Origin: Ornithinibacillus halophilus
GTDB lineage: Bacteria; Bacillota; Bacilli; Bacillales; Amphibacillaceae
DNA: 64,000 nucleotides
Assembly (NCBI RefSeq): GCF_900129485.1
Contig: NZ_FQVW01000003.1
Location: 44,016-108,015, forward strand
Direction of reading: 5' to 3'
Shown here: positions 34,570 to 44,034 of the stretch, piece by piece
Position numbering within the stretch: position 1 is the first letter of the stretch
How the letters are laid out: each line of letters starts with the position of its first letter
Translations under genes and position numbers: made by a program
Notes under the pieces: generated by a model
Database searches by the model: none
What the model was told of the DNA's origin: nothing
The model's input: only the letters and a program-made list of their open reading frames with translations

Positions 34570-34601
34570 AGAGACCCCTCCTTTCTATAAGTTACTTTAG
34601 T

Positions 34602-34895
34602 TTAATCTTTATCTTTTTCCAATTCCTCAATGCGTTTCTTTAGTTTATCTACTTCTTCTTTTGTTGCTAAATCTAACTCATCTAATAGTTGATGTAGTTT
34701 GCTCGAAATTTTGTCATCCAATTGTTTTTGAGTTTCTTTACCTTTTTCTAATAACTCTTGAAAAAATTCCTTTGATTCTTGCTTACTTATTTCACCCTTT
34801 TCAACTAACTCATCAACTACTTTTTCTGCTTGTTCCTTAGTAGTTACAGCTAATCCTAAACCTAGAGACAGACCTTTTTTTAACGTGTTTTTCAC
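34602..34895 (-). CDS. Phasin-like coiled-coil protein
   Basis: A 97-residue, highly charged helical protein. A short hydrophobic N-terminus (LSLGLGLAVTTKEQ) is followed by EQAEKVVDELVEKGEISKQE and a long coiled coil (EEVDKLKKRIEELEKD). It fits the phasin / PhaF-like family seen next to UbiB-like kinases in Firmicutes. It stands 32 bases before ubiB on the same strand and both share the GAGAGGA/AGGAGG style ribosome sites. A scaffolding role at membranes or lipid is possible, but not shown. Confidence 0.72.
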   Translation of the reverse strand: MKNTLKKGLSLGLGLAVTTKEQAEKVVDELVEKGEISKQESKEFFQELLEKGKETQKQLDDKISSKLHQLLDELDLATKEEVDKLKKRIEELEKDKD

Positions 34896-35030
34896 TTTTA
34901 TCCTCTCCTTTAAAATAAATTGTAACTAATCGTTCTTAGTATCATTATACCACCTCGTCTAGTGGGGTTGTTATTACAAAAAAGCATAATTTACCTCTCT
35001 AATACACAGTCTATGATAGAGGTGATTATA

Positions 35031-35237
35031 ATGAATGATAAAAAGAAAAAATTTAATATGCCTAATCAATCAAATACTGATGGTGAAATAAGCGTTCAAA
35101 ATGGAATAAAGGAGAACTATCCTATCGAATCCATGAATAAGATGACCGGAGATTCTGTAGACGAACACAAGAAACAAGAGGCTGCAAACGAAGTAATTGC
35201 TGAGAAAGAAATATCCCAAGTATATAACAACTCTTAG
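35031..35237 (+). CDS. Small hydrophilic hypothetical protein
   Basis: A 68-residue, very hydrophilic protein without membrane or signal segments, rich in Lys, Asn, Glu and Ser, probably unstructured. AGAGGTG stands seven bases before the ATG at 35031; the open frame reaching back to 34962 has no ribosome site. It is divergent from the phasin-like gene. The family was not recognised. A GTGG-ATAG hairpin near 35234-35262 follows it but lacks a good T run. Confidence 0.55.
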   Translation: MNDKKKKFNMPNQSNTDGEISVQNGIKENYPIESMNKMTGDSVDEHKKQEAANEVIAEKEISQVYNNS

Positions 35238-35273
35238 TGGAATAGAATCTATCCCACTAAGAGCACATTTAAT

Positions 35274-36239
35274 TTAAATACTGACATCCCTTTTCTTAAA
35301 GAAGATAAAGGCTAAGTATAGGAATATTACAAAATAGATAACTAGGACTGCAATGGAAAAACCAAGTGTCATTCCCTCAATCATTGGCCCATCCGCAAAG
35401 TACACCTGCAAGTCTGTATTTGCAAATAAAGAATATTTTGCCCAGTCTGTAAATAGTGCCAAAATGCTAGTAGCATTGGTACCAATAAATAAGAACATAA
35501 CCGATAATGCAATAGCAATGGTTTCACTTCTAAATATAGTGGAAATCATAAATGAAAATGCAGTTAACATCAGTAAAGTAACTGAACTAGATAAATAACT
35601 TAGGCCTAAGAAGAGAATTCTTGAGCGTTCCTTCACTTCTCCATCGATTGCCGATAGATGAATCGATGAACCATCAAATCCAAATAATATAGAACCAACG
35701 ATAAATGACAAGCTAAACAATATAGCTAAAAGAAATAATCCGAATAGTATCGTTGTTATAAACTTTGAAGCTAAAATTTGTGTTCTAGATACTGAGCGAA
35801 CCAATAACAGCTTTATGGTTCCTTTATTAAATTCATGTGCAACAATTGATGCTCCTACAATGATAACAAATACCCCTATTAGACTAACTAATGCTGTATT
35901 AATATCAATATAAGACCAGACATTGGTTTCTTCATGAGGAGATAGATTATGCTCGATACGATAATTATTTATGGCCAGCTCATTTTCATAAAAGCTTCTT
36001 AAATAATAATTATCAAACCCACCTACCATATCATCTAAATTTGCTTCCAAATTCACGTTAGATTGTTGTAATTCTGATTTCCATTCTTCCTCTGATGGTA
36101 ATTCACTACTTTCCGTTTGGTTAAAAAAGATTACTATTGCTGTGACAGATACTCCGAGAACTAAAATACCTAACATGATATAGGTGCTAATCCGATTAAA
36201 TAACTTCATCCATTCGTTTTGTATTAATTTCAGTAGCAT
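35274..36239 (-). CDS. ABC-2 type permease (BcrB/NatB-like)
   Basis: A 321-residue membrane protein with six helices: one near residues 17-37, an outer loop of about 70 residues, and five helices from about 115 to the end. The layout matches the permeases that pair with BcrA-type ATPases in bacitracin-type or sodium exporters. It overlaps the ATPase gene by one base, so the two are made together. The substrate is unknown; the XRE remnant in front suggests it was once regulated locally. Confidence 0.82.
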   Translation of the reverse strand: MLLKLIQNEWMKLFNRISTYIMLGILVLGVSVTAIVIFFNQTESSELPSEEEWKSELQQSNVNLEANLDDMVGGFDNYYLRSFYENELAINNYRIEHNLSPHEETNVWSYIDINTALVSLIGVFVIIVGASIVAHEFNKGTIKLLLVRSVSRTQILASKFITTILFGLFLLAILFSLSFIVGSILFGFDGSSIHLSAIDGEVKERSRILFLGLSYLSSSVTLLMLTAFSFMISTIFRSETIAIALSVMFLFIGTNATSILALFTDWAKYSLFANTDLQVYFADGPMIEGMTLGFSIAVLVIYFVIFLYLAFIFFKKRDVSI

Positions 36240-37156
36240 TAGGACACCTCCTGGCTTGTTGCTTGTAAGAATCGATCTTCTAATGTTTGTTTTTCTCTAA
36301 TTACTTGGTAGATAATTATGTCGTTCCTCGTTAAACTTGAAACCATCTTACCAATTCCCTCTTTAGATACTTGGACTTTAAGCATCCCATCTTGAATTTC
36401 AACTGTTGTATCCAGTTGTTCTTCTATAAAGACTTTTGCTTTTTCCACCTCATTTACTTCCATACGATAGCTGCTTACCACTTCTTCATTTGATTCATTT
36501 GATACGTCTTCTACTTGTACCAATTTCCCCTCTTTAATAATGGCAAACCGATCACACATTAATTCCATTTCCGATAACACATGACTAGAAACCAAAATAG
36601 CAATGTTTTCTTTTTTGGCTACTCCACGTAAGTAATCACGCATCTGTCTTATTCCTGCTGGATCCAGACCATTTGTTGGTTCATCCAAAATTAATATTTT
36701 CGGATTATGTATCATTGCTTGTGCAATACCTAAACGTTGTTTCATTCCCAATGAAAAACGTTTTACCTTTTTATCCTTAACGTGGTCTAACCCCACTAGT
36801 TCAAGTCGTTGTTGAATATCTTCTTCTGTTACATTTTTACTCATACGTCCAAAGTGTATTAAATTCTTTCTAGCAGAAAGGTATGGATACAATTCAGGAT
36901 TTTCAACAATGGCACCAACATTTTCAATCGCCTTTTTATAATCTTTACTAATACTACTCCCGTTAATTTTTATTTCTCCAGAAGTTACATTCGTTAGACC
37001 TACAATCATACGAATCGTCGTAGTTTTCCCAGCCCCATTTGGACCAAGAAAACCAAATACTTCACCAGGATAGACATCAAATGAAAGGTCTTTAATGATA
37101 TGATGCTTTCCTATTTTCTTGTTTACATTTTCCAATGTCAAAATTGGTTCTTCCAC
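36239..37156 (-). CDS. ABC transporter ATP-binding protein (BcrA-like)
   Basis: The ATPase of the exporter above, 305 residues. Walker A GPNGAGKTT lies near residues 37-45, the signature is FSLGMKQRLGIAQAM, and Walker B is ILILDEPTNGLDP. The C-terminal 80 residues form the extra domain typical of the BcrA/NatA branch. The start is GTG, with AAGGAG five to six bases before it. It lies 16 bases downstream of the decayed XRE gene end. Confidence 0.87.
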   Translation of the reverse strand: MEEPILTLENVNKKIGKHHIIKDLSFDVYPGEVFGFLGPNGAGKTTTIRMIVGLTNVTSGEIKINGSSISKDYKKAIENVGAIVENPELYPYLSARKNLIHFGRMSKNVTEEDIQQRLELVGLDHVKDKKVKRFSLGMKQRLGIAQAMIHNPKILILDEPTNGLDPAGIRQMRDYLRGVAKKENIAILVSSHVLSEMELMCDRFAIIKEGKLVQVEDVSNESNEEVVSSYRMEVNEVEKAKVFIEEQLDTTVEIQDGMLKVQVSKEGIGKMVSSLTRNDIIIYQVIREKQTLEDRFLQATSQEVS

Positions 37157-37172
37157 ACTAACACTCCTTTAT

Positions 37173-37226
37173 TTATTCATCCCAAAATAAATCATCTAAT
37201 GTCTTATTTAGAGCTTTGCAAATTGC
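37173..37226 (-). pseudogene. Remnant of an XRE-family regulator
   Basis: A frame on the minus strand ending at TAA 37173-37175 encodes AICKALNKTLDDLFWDE, the conserved C-terminus of small Xre/Cro-type helix-turn-helix regulators. Upstream of it the frame meets a TGA within about ten codons and no helix-turn-helix core can be read. The remnant ends just before the ribosome site of the ABC ATPase gene, where such regulators normally stand. The rest of the gap (37227-37420) holds nothing recognised. Confidence 0.7.
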
Positions 37227-37422
37227 TCTACAAAGACTAAGACTCCTAATTCAAAAAATCCAATCCCCTCAAATACTAAAACACTTTTAGCACTTATTAA
37301 GAGATAAATTTCTTTATTTCAAATTCTTTATACGTTATTCCATATTATTTTGTTTCATTTTATACAACTTATTTGGTAAATTCCTCCTTTTTATCTATAT
37401 GATGTATGGATTAGTTCAAAAT

Positions 37423-37458
37423 TAAAAATCCATTCCAAAACAATCGGAATGGATTTAT
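37423..37458 (-). terminator. Terminator of the DUF4256 gene
   Basis: AAATCCATTCC pairs with GGAATGGATTT and is followed by a T run on the minus strand. Confidence 0.85.
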
Positions 37459-37470
37459 GTTTATCTGCTT

Positions 37471-38037
37471 TCACACCCGTAGCGCACCACGGAAGCCTCT
37501 GGCACCATAGTAAGAATCTGCTCCGTTGTGGTACAAAAAGACGTGTCCAAAACGATAATCACAAAAAAGTGATCCACCAAGCTTTCTAATATCTGATGGT
37601 GTTTGTACCCAGCTTGAGGTTTTCGTATCAAACTTACCTAGTTTCTGCAGTTCACGATACTGTTCTTCAGTTAAAAGTTCAATACCCATGTCTGTAGCCA
37701 TATCAATCGCACTATTTTCTGGTTTATGCTTTTTTCTAGATTCTAATGCTTCACGGTCATAACAAACACTGCGGCGTCCTTTAGGGCTTTCTGGGGAACA
37801 ATCGAAAAAGATATACTCATTCATGTCTTCATCAAAATTAACTACATCTGGTTCCCCACCAGTTTCTTCCATCTGATTCAATGACCACAGTTTTTCTGGA
37901 TTTGCCTCCAGTTTCTCCTGGACTTTTGCCCAAACAAGCGATTCATGACGATGCATGTTCTTCTCAAAACGTTCCTTTAATATTTGAAGCAATTCTTCTT
38001 GTTGTTCTTGTGACAATTCTTTGTTTTTTACTACCAT
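37471..38037 (-). CDS. DUF4256 protein
   Basis: A 188-residue soluble protein of the DUF4256 family, whose role is not known. The family features are the YIFFDCSPESPKGRRSVCYD segment, GIELLTEEQYRELQKLG, and the C-terminal YHNGADSYYGARGFRGALRV. Two cysteines and many aromatic residues in the centre are conserved in family members I can recall. Monocistronic, with AGGTTC-type weak ribosome site before the ATG and a strong terminator after. Confidence 0.8.
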   Translation of the reverse strand: MVVKNKELSQEQQEELLQILKERFEKNMHRHESLVWAKVQEKLEANPEKLWSLNQMEETGGEPDVVNFDEDMNEYIFFDCSPESPKGRRSVCYDREALESRKKHKPENSAIDMATDMGIELLTEEQYRELQKLGKFDTKTSSWVQTPSDIRKLGGSLFCDYRFGHVFLYHNGADSYYGARGFRGALRV

Positions 38038-38131
38038 TATAGAACCTCCAGTTCCACCTATTAATATACTTGTAAATCCAGTCTACAATAATTAACATGA
38101 ACTAGTAAATTAATTTTCCATATTCTTGCAT

Positions 38132-38602
38132 TTAATTAATATCACCTAAATATACAGTTGTATTTTTACTTATTCCAGTTTTATAATCCATTATGTATTT
38201 ACGCAATTCTTGAGGATATAGTCGGTAGCTTATTAGATCAGGGATCGGTAACCACTCGACACCAATTTGTCCATCATCAGGAACTATTCCATTTCTAATA
38301 TCTTTATTATCCTTTTTGATATTACATAAAAACATATATTCTATTTGATGTACTCCTGAATCAAATTCAGCACGTTCATGATTACGTCCTATATATTCTC
38401 TGATAAATAATAGATCTCCAATATCAACAAGAGCATTAATTTCTTCTATACACTCTCTTCGTAATGTTTCATGAAGAGTTTCTCCATGTTCTTGACCACC
38501 ACCAGGTAAAATGTAATAGAACCCATCTTTATCCTGCTTCTTAATGGCTAATAAATTTCCATCTTGGAAAATTAATGCCTTGGCTGAATTTCTTATCCCC
38601 AT
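38132..38602 (-). CDS. Nudix hydrolase
   Basis: A 156-residue pyrophosphatase of the Nudix family. The Nudix box runs from GGGQEHGETLHET to RRECIEEI (about residues 36-56), with all the glutamates that hold magnesium (GX5EX7REUXEEXGU). The substrate, some nucleoside diphosphate linked to another group, cannot be told. GGAGG six bases before the ATG at 38602 sets the start; the longer frame has none. It lies 58 bases after a nucleotidyltransferase gene on the same strand. Confidence 0.85.
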   Translation of the reverse strand: MGIRNSAKALIFQDGNLLAIKKQDKDGFYYILPGGGQEHGETLHETLRRECIEEINALVDIGDLLFIREYIGRNHERAEFDSGVHQIEYMFLCNIKKDNKDIRNGIVPDDGQIGVEWLPIPDLISYRLYPQELRKYIMDYKTGISKNTTVYLGDIN

Positions 38603-38660
38603 TTTACGCCTCCAATTTTCTATTTTTAAACTTAAACACACATGCCCCTTCCTTTAATCT

Positions 38661-39455
38661 TTACTTTCGTTTTATTCCATCTTTTGACTGATTTAACAGG
38701 TTTATCATCATTCTTATAAATGGAACTGCTTGGGAATTATTTCCTGCATTGGATTCTATCCAATCGATTTCAACACTCAATAATCTAATTAAGTAATAAA
38801 CTGCTTTATAATGGGAATTAGGTGTTATATGCATGAAAATCGTTTTTACCTTATCCAGCTGAATAGGAGGTAATTGTGATTCAAGACTTTTTAATCCTAA
38901 TTGTGCTCTTTCAGGTCTATATCTATGTAACAATACTTTAGATAGGTTGACCATAACGTGTTGCAACATCTCCACAGCCCATAAGTCATTTCCCCTTTGT
39001 TTCGCCGTATTATATTGAAATAGATACCAAGCTACATCATAGGCACAACCGCTAAACTCTTCTAAGGAAAGTGACAAATTTTGAGTGGATTGATATTTAG
39101 TTAGTTTACCTTCTGGATCATATAACACTTGGAAAAAATCCTTTTCTTTGAAACTCTTTTCAGTAACAGTAAATAAATCTACATGAAGAAGGTTATCAAA
39201 GACTGCTATTATTTGAGGTGCAATGATAAAAAAATCTTCATAAAACAATATCTTTCTATAAGACTCTAAATGCATTAATCGTTGTGTCAAAAATTTCTCT
39301 TCATCTTCTTCATTTACCAAGCAGTAAAGGTCTACATCCGAATATTCATCATATTCCCCTCTTCCCATTGAGCCTTTTAAGAAGATTGCCTTTACAAGTT
39401 TATCCTTCATTAAACTATGTGAAATAGCCTTAACAGCATCTTCCTGCTTCATCAT
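38661..39455 (-). CDS. Nucleotidyltransferase-domain protein
   Basis: A 264-residue protein with a DNA polymerase beta-like nucleotidyltransferase domain: FLKGSMGRGEYDEYSDVDLY holds the GS and the DxD metal pair near residues 26-45. The C-terminal half is helical, as in aminoglycoside adenylyltransferases and related proteins, but it does not match the standard resistance enzymes. The target could be a small molecule or a protein. It is followed by the Nudix gene, and the pair might work together. Confidence 0.75.
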   Translation of the reverse strand: MMKQEDAVKAISHSLMKDKLVKAIFLKGSMGRGEYDEYSDVDLYCLVNEEDEEKFLTQRLMHLESYRKILFYEDFFIIAPQIIAVFDNLLHVDLFTVTEKSFKEKDFFQVLYDPEGKLTKYQSTQNLSLSLEEFSGCAYDVAWYLFQYNTAKQRGNDLWAVEMLQHVMVNLSKVLLHRYRPERAQLGLKSLESQLPPIQLDKVKTIFMHITPNSHYKAVYYLIRLLSVEIDWIESNAGNNSQAVPFIRMMINLLNQSKDGIKRK

Positions 39456-39612
39456 TACCCTCCTAACCTAAAAATAAATATTACGCCATTATATTCCATT
39501 TACTTAGAATAATCAATACAATACTATTCTTCTTAGGTAAGGTCTTACCTTTAAAACCTCTCACCAGTGCTATTTTTCATCCTATTATATTTATAACAAT
39601 TTACGTAAGCAG

Positions 39613-39648
39613 AAAACACCTTGCCTATTTTTAAGCAAGGTGTTTTTA
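39613..39648 (-). terminator. Terminator of glmS
   Basis: AAACACCTTGC and GCAAGGTGTTT around a nine-base loop, about 120 bases after the glmS stop; T runs on both sides make it bidirectional. The rest of the 313-base gap shows no gene. Confidence 0.7.
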
Positions 39649-39768
39649 TCTTAATTGGGAATGAAAAAATTGTTTTGGAAAACAGTCAAAGAATATAACT
39701 ATCTATGAGTATTCCCTACGTTTAACGAATAATTGAACTTCATAAATTGCTTGAAAGTTTTTTTATTA

Positions 39769-41571
39769 TTATTCCACTGTAACACTCTTCGCTAAGTTAC
39801 GTGGTTTATCAACATCACATCCGCGATGCAGCGCTGCGTAATAGGCCAATAACTGTAGTGGTACAACACTTACTAGCGGTGTTAAAAGTTCATGAACAGG
39901 AGGTAACACGAATGCATCATCATCTTGTTCTAATCCTTTCATACTAATAATCATTGCGTTTGCCCCACGAGCTACAACTTCCTGTACGTTACCACGGATT
40001 GAGTAGTTCACGTTTGCCTGTGTTGCTAAAGCAATAACAGGTGTACCTTCTTCAATAAGAGCGATGGTTCCGTGTTTTAACTCTCCACCAGCAAATCCTT
40101 CAGCTTGAATATAGGAAATTTCTTTTAGCTTTAATGCGCCTTCCAAGGCTACATTATAATCTGCACTACGACCAATGAAGAATGCATTTCTAGTTGTAGC
40201 TAAATAATCTCTAGTCAACTGCTCTAGTTCTTCTTTTTGTCCAGTTAAGACATCCATTGCATTAGCTACAATCCCTAGTTCTTGCATTGGATCGAAGTCT
40301 AATTCGAGACCTTTCACCTTTGCAGTGTCTACTGCCAATATTGCTAATACAGCGATTTGAGCTGTATATGCTTTGGTTGATGCAACTGCAATTTCTGGAC
40401 CTGCATAAAGGTGTAACGTATAATCTGCTTCACGAGAAAGGGTGGATCCTGGCACATTGGTAATTGTAAGTGCTGGATGTCCCATTTCTTTAATTTTGAC
40501 TAATACAGAACGGCTATCTGCTGTTTCTCCACTTTGTGAAATAAACACAAATAATGGACGTTCTGATAATAATGGCATGTTATATGAGAATTCACTAGCC
40601 ACATGCACCTCAACAGGAATCTTAGCTAATTTCTCCATAAACTCTTTACCAACTAACCCTGCGTGGTAACTTGTTCCTGCTGCGATAATATAGATTCTGT
40701 CAGCTGCTTTCATTGCTTGACGAATGTTAGCATCCAATTTGAGTTCATTATGCTCATCCTGATACTCTTTAATAATTTTTCGCATAACAATTGGCTGTTC
40801 ATCGATTTCTTTAAGCATGAAGTGTGGATACGTACCTTTTTCAATATCACCAGCATCAATTTGTGCTGTATATGGTTTACGATCAACAACTTTCCCGTTT
40901 AATTTTTGTACTTCAACAAAGTTACGGTTAACAAGAACAATTTCCTGATCATATATTTCCAAGTATTGGTCCGTTTCCCTTAATGTAGCCATAGCATCAC
41001 TAGCAACTACATTAAATCCATCACCAAGACCCACTAACAATGGACTTTTGTTTTTTGCTACATAAAGTGTATCGCTGTCTTCTGCATCAATCATTGCAAT
41101 GGCATAAGAACCTTTTAATAAGTTCATTGCTTGACGGAAGGCTTCAGCTGTATCGTTATATTGTTCGTATAATTTTTCAAGCAGTTGAACAATTACCTCT
41201 GTATCCGTTTCACTCACAAAGTTTACATCTTGAAGGTATTCTTTTTTTAAATCGATATAATTCTCGATTACCCCATTATGAACTAACGTAAATCTTCCAG
41301 ACGTACTTTGGTGAGGGTGGGCATTGTCTTCGCTTGGTATTCCATGGGTTGCCCAACGTGTATGGCCTATTCCCATCGTAGCATAAACCGTTTGGTCTAC
41401 TTTCTCTCTTAGCGTTGCAATACGACCTTTTACCTTAGTAAGTTGAACTCCATTATTATTTAGAACAGCAATCCCAGCTGAATCATATCCTCTATATTCT
41501 AATTTTTCAAGTCCATTTAATAAGACATCTTTTGAATCATTTTGTCCGATATATCCTACAATTCCACACAT
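39769..41571 (-). CDS. glmS: Glucosamine-6-phosphate synthase
   Basis: Makes glucosamine-6-phosphate from fructose-6-phosphate and glutamine, the entry to peptidoglycan and amino-sugar synthesis. The mature N-terminal cysteine follows the first Met (MCGIVGYIG), and the glutaminase domain has GHTRWATHG. Two SIS domains follow, with [10 protein letters not shown] and [10 protein letters not shown]. Length of 600 residues is normal. Expression is controlled by the self-cleaving glmS ribozyme in the leader. In B. subtilis glmS follows glmM; here an S9 peptidase gene lies between. Confidence 0.97.
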   Translation of the reverse strand: MCGIVGYIGQNDSKDVLLNGLEKLEYRGYDSAGIAVLNNNGVQLTKVKGRIATLREKVDQTVYATMGIGHTRWATHGIPSEDNAHPHQSTSGRFTLVHNGVIENYIDLKKEYLQDVNFVSETDTEVIVQLLEKLYEQYNDTAEAFRQAMNLLKGSYAIAMIDAEDSDTLYVAKNKSPLLVGLGDGFNVVASDAMATLRETDQYLEIYDQEIVLVNRNFVEVQKLNGKVVDRKPYTAQIDAGDIEKGTYPHFMLKEIDEQPIVMRKIIKEYQDEHNELKLDANIRQAMKAADRIYIIAAGTSYHAGLVGKEFMEKLAKIPVEVHVASEFSYNMPLLSERPLFVFISQSGETADSRSVLVKIKEMGHPALTITNVPGSTLSREADYTLHLYAGPEIAVASTKAYTAQIAVLAILAVDTAKVKGLELDFDPMQELGIVANAMDVLTGQKEELEQLTRDYLATTRNAFFIGRSADYNVALEGALKLKEISYIQAEGFAGGELKHGTIALIEEGTPVIALATQANVNYSIRGNVQEVVARGANAMIISMKGLEQDDDAFVLPPVHELLTPLVSVVPLQLLAYYAALHRGCDVDKPRNLAKSVTVE

Positions 41572-41599
41572 ATCGTTTTGTTCCTCCTCATACTAAGGG

Positions 41600-41661
41600 G
41601 CAACAAACGACCTGTTCAATTATTATTACGTCATTAAACTGGGGCCATCATGTTGCCCCTT
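41600..41661 (-). promoter_or_regulatory. Hairpin between ribozyme and glmS start
   Basis: On the minus strand AAGGGGCAAC just after the ribozyme can pair with GTTGCCCCTT, which stands directly before the ribosome site AGGAGG of glmS. A competing shorter stem GGGGC / GGCCCC is also possible. It does not belong to the ribozyme core. Confidence 0.4.
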
Positions 41662-41667
41662 TCTCGT

Positions 41668-41832
41668 GATAGGCATCTTGCTTCGTCTCTTTGTCCAATA
41701 AGTTGCCTCATTGTTTTGGAGAAAAAGCATACGATTGAGATGCAGCAATCGGAAGGTATCCGCCGAATACTTCGATAACCTTCCCCCTCGTCAACTACTT
41801 TCTATTCCGTTCAGAAAATAGTCCTGGCGCTT
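41668..41832 (-). ncRNA. glmS ribozyme riboswitch
   Basis: Self-cleaving RNA that uses glucosamine-6-phosphate as cofactor and lowers glmS expression when the product is plentiful. The minus strand reads AAGCGCCAGGAC at the cleavage site (between 41831 and 41830), then GTTGACGAGG, TTATCGAAG, TTCGGCGGATACC and, near the 3' end, AACTTATTGGACAAAG, the conserved elements of the family in the right order. The 3' limit is approximate. Confidence 0.95.
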
Positions 41833-41917
41833 AAGAAAATATTTTCCCTATGCTCCTTTCTATTTTTGACTAATATTTCACCCTTATTTATGGTAAGTCC
41901 TTCAAAGGGTACACCAT

Positions 41918-41946
41918 ATTTTAACTGAATTCGATATAACGGTCAA
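41918..41946 (-). promoter_or_regulatory. Sigma-A promoter of glmS
   Basis: TTGACC and TAAAAT separated by 17 bases on the minus strand, about 85 bases before the ribozyme cleavage site. Confidence 0.7.
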
Positions 41947-42012
41947 TCTTTTTTTGTGGGTGATAATTTTAGTATATGTGCATAGCTTGGTTTTGTTCAT
42001 TTTAAGTCTTAC

Positions 42013-42050
42013 AACAAAAAAGGTATGAGACCTAAGTGGTTTCATACCCT
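42013..42050 (-). terminator. Terminator of the S9 peptidase gene
   Basis: GGGTATGAAACC pairs with GGTCTCATACC (G-U pair inside), followed by TTTTTTG on the minus strand. Confidence 0.85.
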
Positions 42051-42070
42051 ATTTAGAATTCTATTCAACC

Positions 42071-43861
42071 TTATCCTTGATGTTTCTCTAAGAAATCTAA
42101 CATCAAACTATATACTTTTATTTCATTTTCCTTTTTCGCAAATCCGTGACCTTCATCTTCCAGAACCAAGTATTCAACGTCACGGCCTTTTTCTTCCAAC
42201 TTAGCAACAATTTGGTCAGACTCTGCTTGAACAACACGCGGGTCTTTTGCTCCCTGTATTACAAGCATTGGCTTAACCATACCGTCTAAATACGTTACAG
42301 GGGAATCTTTAATGAATCGTTCTTTGTCACGCTCTGGGTCACCCACCCAACGCTCCATAATTGGTTTCCAATGCTCAGGTACAGAATTCACAAACGAGAA
42401 GAGATCAGATGGACCAAAAATATCAACTACTGCTTTAAAGTAGTCGGCATGACGTCCATGTAGAAGTAATGACATATACCCTCCATAGCTTCCCCCAACT
42501 AAAAATAGCTTATCTCGATTCGTAATATTATTTTCAAACAACCACTCAATACCTGCTACACAGTCTAAACGTGGACCCTCTCCCCAATCTTGCTCCACTA
42601 ATTTTACAAAGGATGACCCATATCCAGTTGAACCACGGAAGTTAGGGGCAAAAATAGTATATCCACGATTTAAAAAGCACTGGAACATAGAACGAAACAT
42701 TTTTCTTTCTGATGCTTGAGGACCACCATGTGGCCAGAAAATTGTATGCCCATTGTCATTTTCTGGTTTAGCTTTAAATAATAGCGCCTCAATTTCCATC
42801 CCGTCAAATGATTTATAAGTTACCACATCAGGCTCCACCATATCTTCTGAATCTAATCCTAAAACACGGTTATTCGTTAATTGATTCCAATTAGCTCCAT
42901 CCTCAGATTGGAATATATTATGTGGAATGGTTGCACTTCTACCTAACACATACAATGTTCCAGATTTGGCAACTAGTACCTTTTCGATAACGTCAATCGG
43001 AAGTTCAAGTTTCTCAAGTTTTCCTGATTTGGGATCATATCGATACAAGTCATCCTGTACACCATTTTCTGTGCTTAAATAAAATACTCCATTGGATTTA
43101 TCCCATTGAATCCCACTCACACTTTCGTTCTCAATGGACAATATTTTAGAAAATTCCTTTGTAATTAGGTCAAATTTAGCTAAGTAGCTATATTCACTTT
43201 CATAATCCGTCACAAAATAGATCGTGTTATTATCAGTGAACGTTGGACTAGTTGTAACATGAACTTTTTTTGAATCTGGTGTTAACCCATGGGTTTCTTC
43301 TCCAATTTTAACGAACGAAGGAATATACGTATTCGCAAATGTACGAGAATATACAAATGCCTCTTCATTATCCGAAACGGCTGATAAATAAGTTGGCGAG
43401 GTTTCTCCTTCATTTAATAATGTGTCGGAATTATCATCTAAATTGCGTACACGGGCATTCAAAAAGTTAGGGTTTCCTTCTGATGTCATGTAATAAATGC
43501 GTTTCCCATCATCACTTAAATGGCTCAGAAAATACTTATCTTGTGGATCACCAGTGATTAACCCTTGAGGCAAACCACCTTCATTAGGAATTGCATATAT
43601 TTGATGGTTCTCATCCCCATCTTTATCATACCCAGCCAGGACAAAACGATTTTCTGGATCAAATTTAATAAAACTATTTGACTCATCATGATGTGCAAAT
43701 AAATATGGAAATGTATCAGGCAAGTCCATTGCCCATAAATTCATCTTTCCATTTAAATTGGCACAAAAGATTAATTTTTTCTCATCCTTACTTACAGCAA
43801 AGTCAGTAATTACATATGTACGGAAAAACTGTTCTACGGTTGGTTTTGGAAACTTAATCAT
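42071..43861 (-). CDS. S9 family serine peptidase (acylaminoacyl-peptidase type)
   Basis: A cytoplasmic prolyl-oligopeptidase-family enzyme of 596 residues that releases amino acids or dipeptides from small peptides. The first 330 residues are beta-propeller repeats (WD-like SxDG turns). The C-terminal hydrolase has the nucleophile in GGSYGGYMS, a WPHGGPQAS oxyanion motif, the aspartate in QGAKDPRV and the histidine in DEGHGFAKKEN. No signal peptide. GGGGGAAG precedes the ATG. It has its own promoter (TTTACA, 18 bases, TATAGT at 43925-43896) and terminator. Confidence 0.88.
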   Translation of the reverse strand: MIKFPKPTVEQFFRTYVITDFAVSKDEKKLIFCANLNGKMNLWAMDLPDTFPYLFAHHDESNSFIKFDPENRFVLAGYDKDGDENHQIYAIPNEGGLPQGLITGDPQDKYFLSHLSDDGKRIYYMTSEGNPNFLNARVRNLDDNSDTLLNEGETSPTYLSAVSDNEEAFVYSRTFANTYIPSFVKIGEETHGLTPDSKKVHVTTSPTFTDNNTIYFVTDYESEYSYLAKFDLITKEFSKILSIENESVSGIQWDKSNGVFYLSTENGVQDDLYRYDPKSGKLEKLELPIDVIEKVLVAKSGTLYVLGRSATIPHNIFQSEDGANWNQLTNNRVLGLDSEDMVEPDVVTYKSFDGMEIEALLFKAKPENDNGHTIFWPHGGPQASERKMFRSMFQCFLNRGYTIFAPNFRGSTGYGSSFVKLVEQDWGEGPRLDCVAGIEWLFENNITNRDKLFLVGGSYGGYMSLLLHGRHADYFKAVVDIFGPSDLFSFVNSVPEHWKPIMERWVGDPERDKERFIKDSPVTYLDGMVKPMLVIQGAKDPRVVQAESDQIVAKLEEKGRDVEYLVLEDEGHGFAKKENEIKVYSLMLDFLEKHQG

Positions 43862-43895
43862 CGTACTTCCCCCTAATGGTTAATTTTTACTTTTA

Positions 43896-43925
43896 ACTAT
43901 ATTCTAACAATAGACTTTATGTAAA
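43896..43925 (-). promoter_or_regulatory. Sigma-A promoter of the S9 peptidase
   Basis: TTTACA and TATAGT with an 18-base spacer on the minus strand, about 30 bases before the ATG. Confidence 0.5.
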
Positions 43926-43991
43926 TAATTATAACTTATTCCATATATTTCGAATAGCGAAATGTTCTTTTATAATGATTAATTTCCATAA

Positions 43992-44025
43992 GAAAAACTG
44001 CCCCTAGATTTAGAAGCAGTTTTTC
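43992..44025 (-). terminator. Terminator of glmM
   Basis: AGAAAAACTGC pairs with GCAGTTTTTCT around a 12-base region, followed by TATG, directly after the glmM stop. It separates glmM from the S9 peptidase gene. Confidence 0.82.
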
Positions 44026-44034
44026 TATAATACA

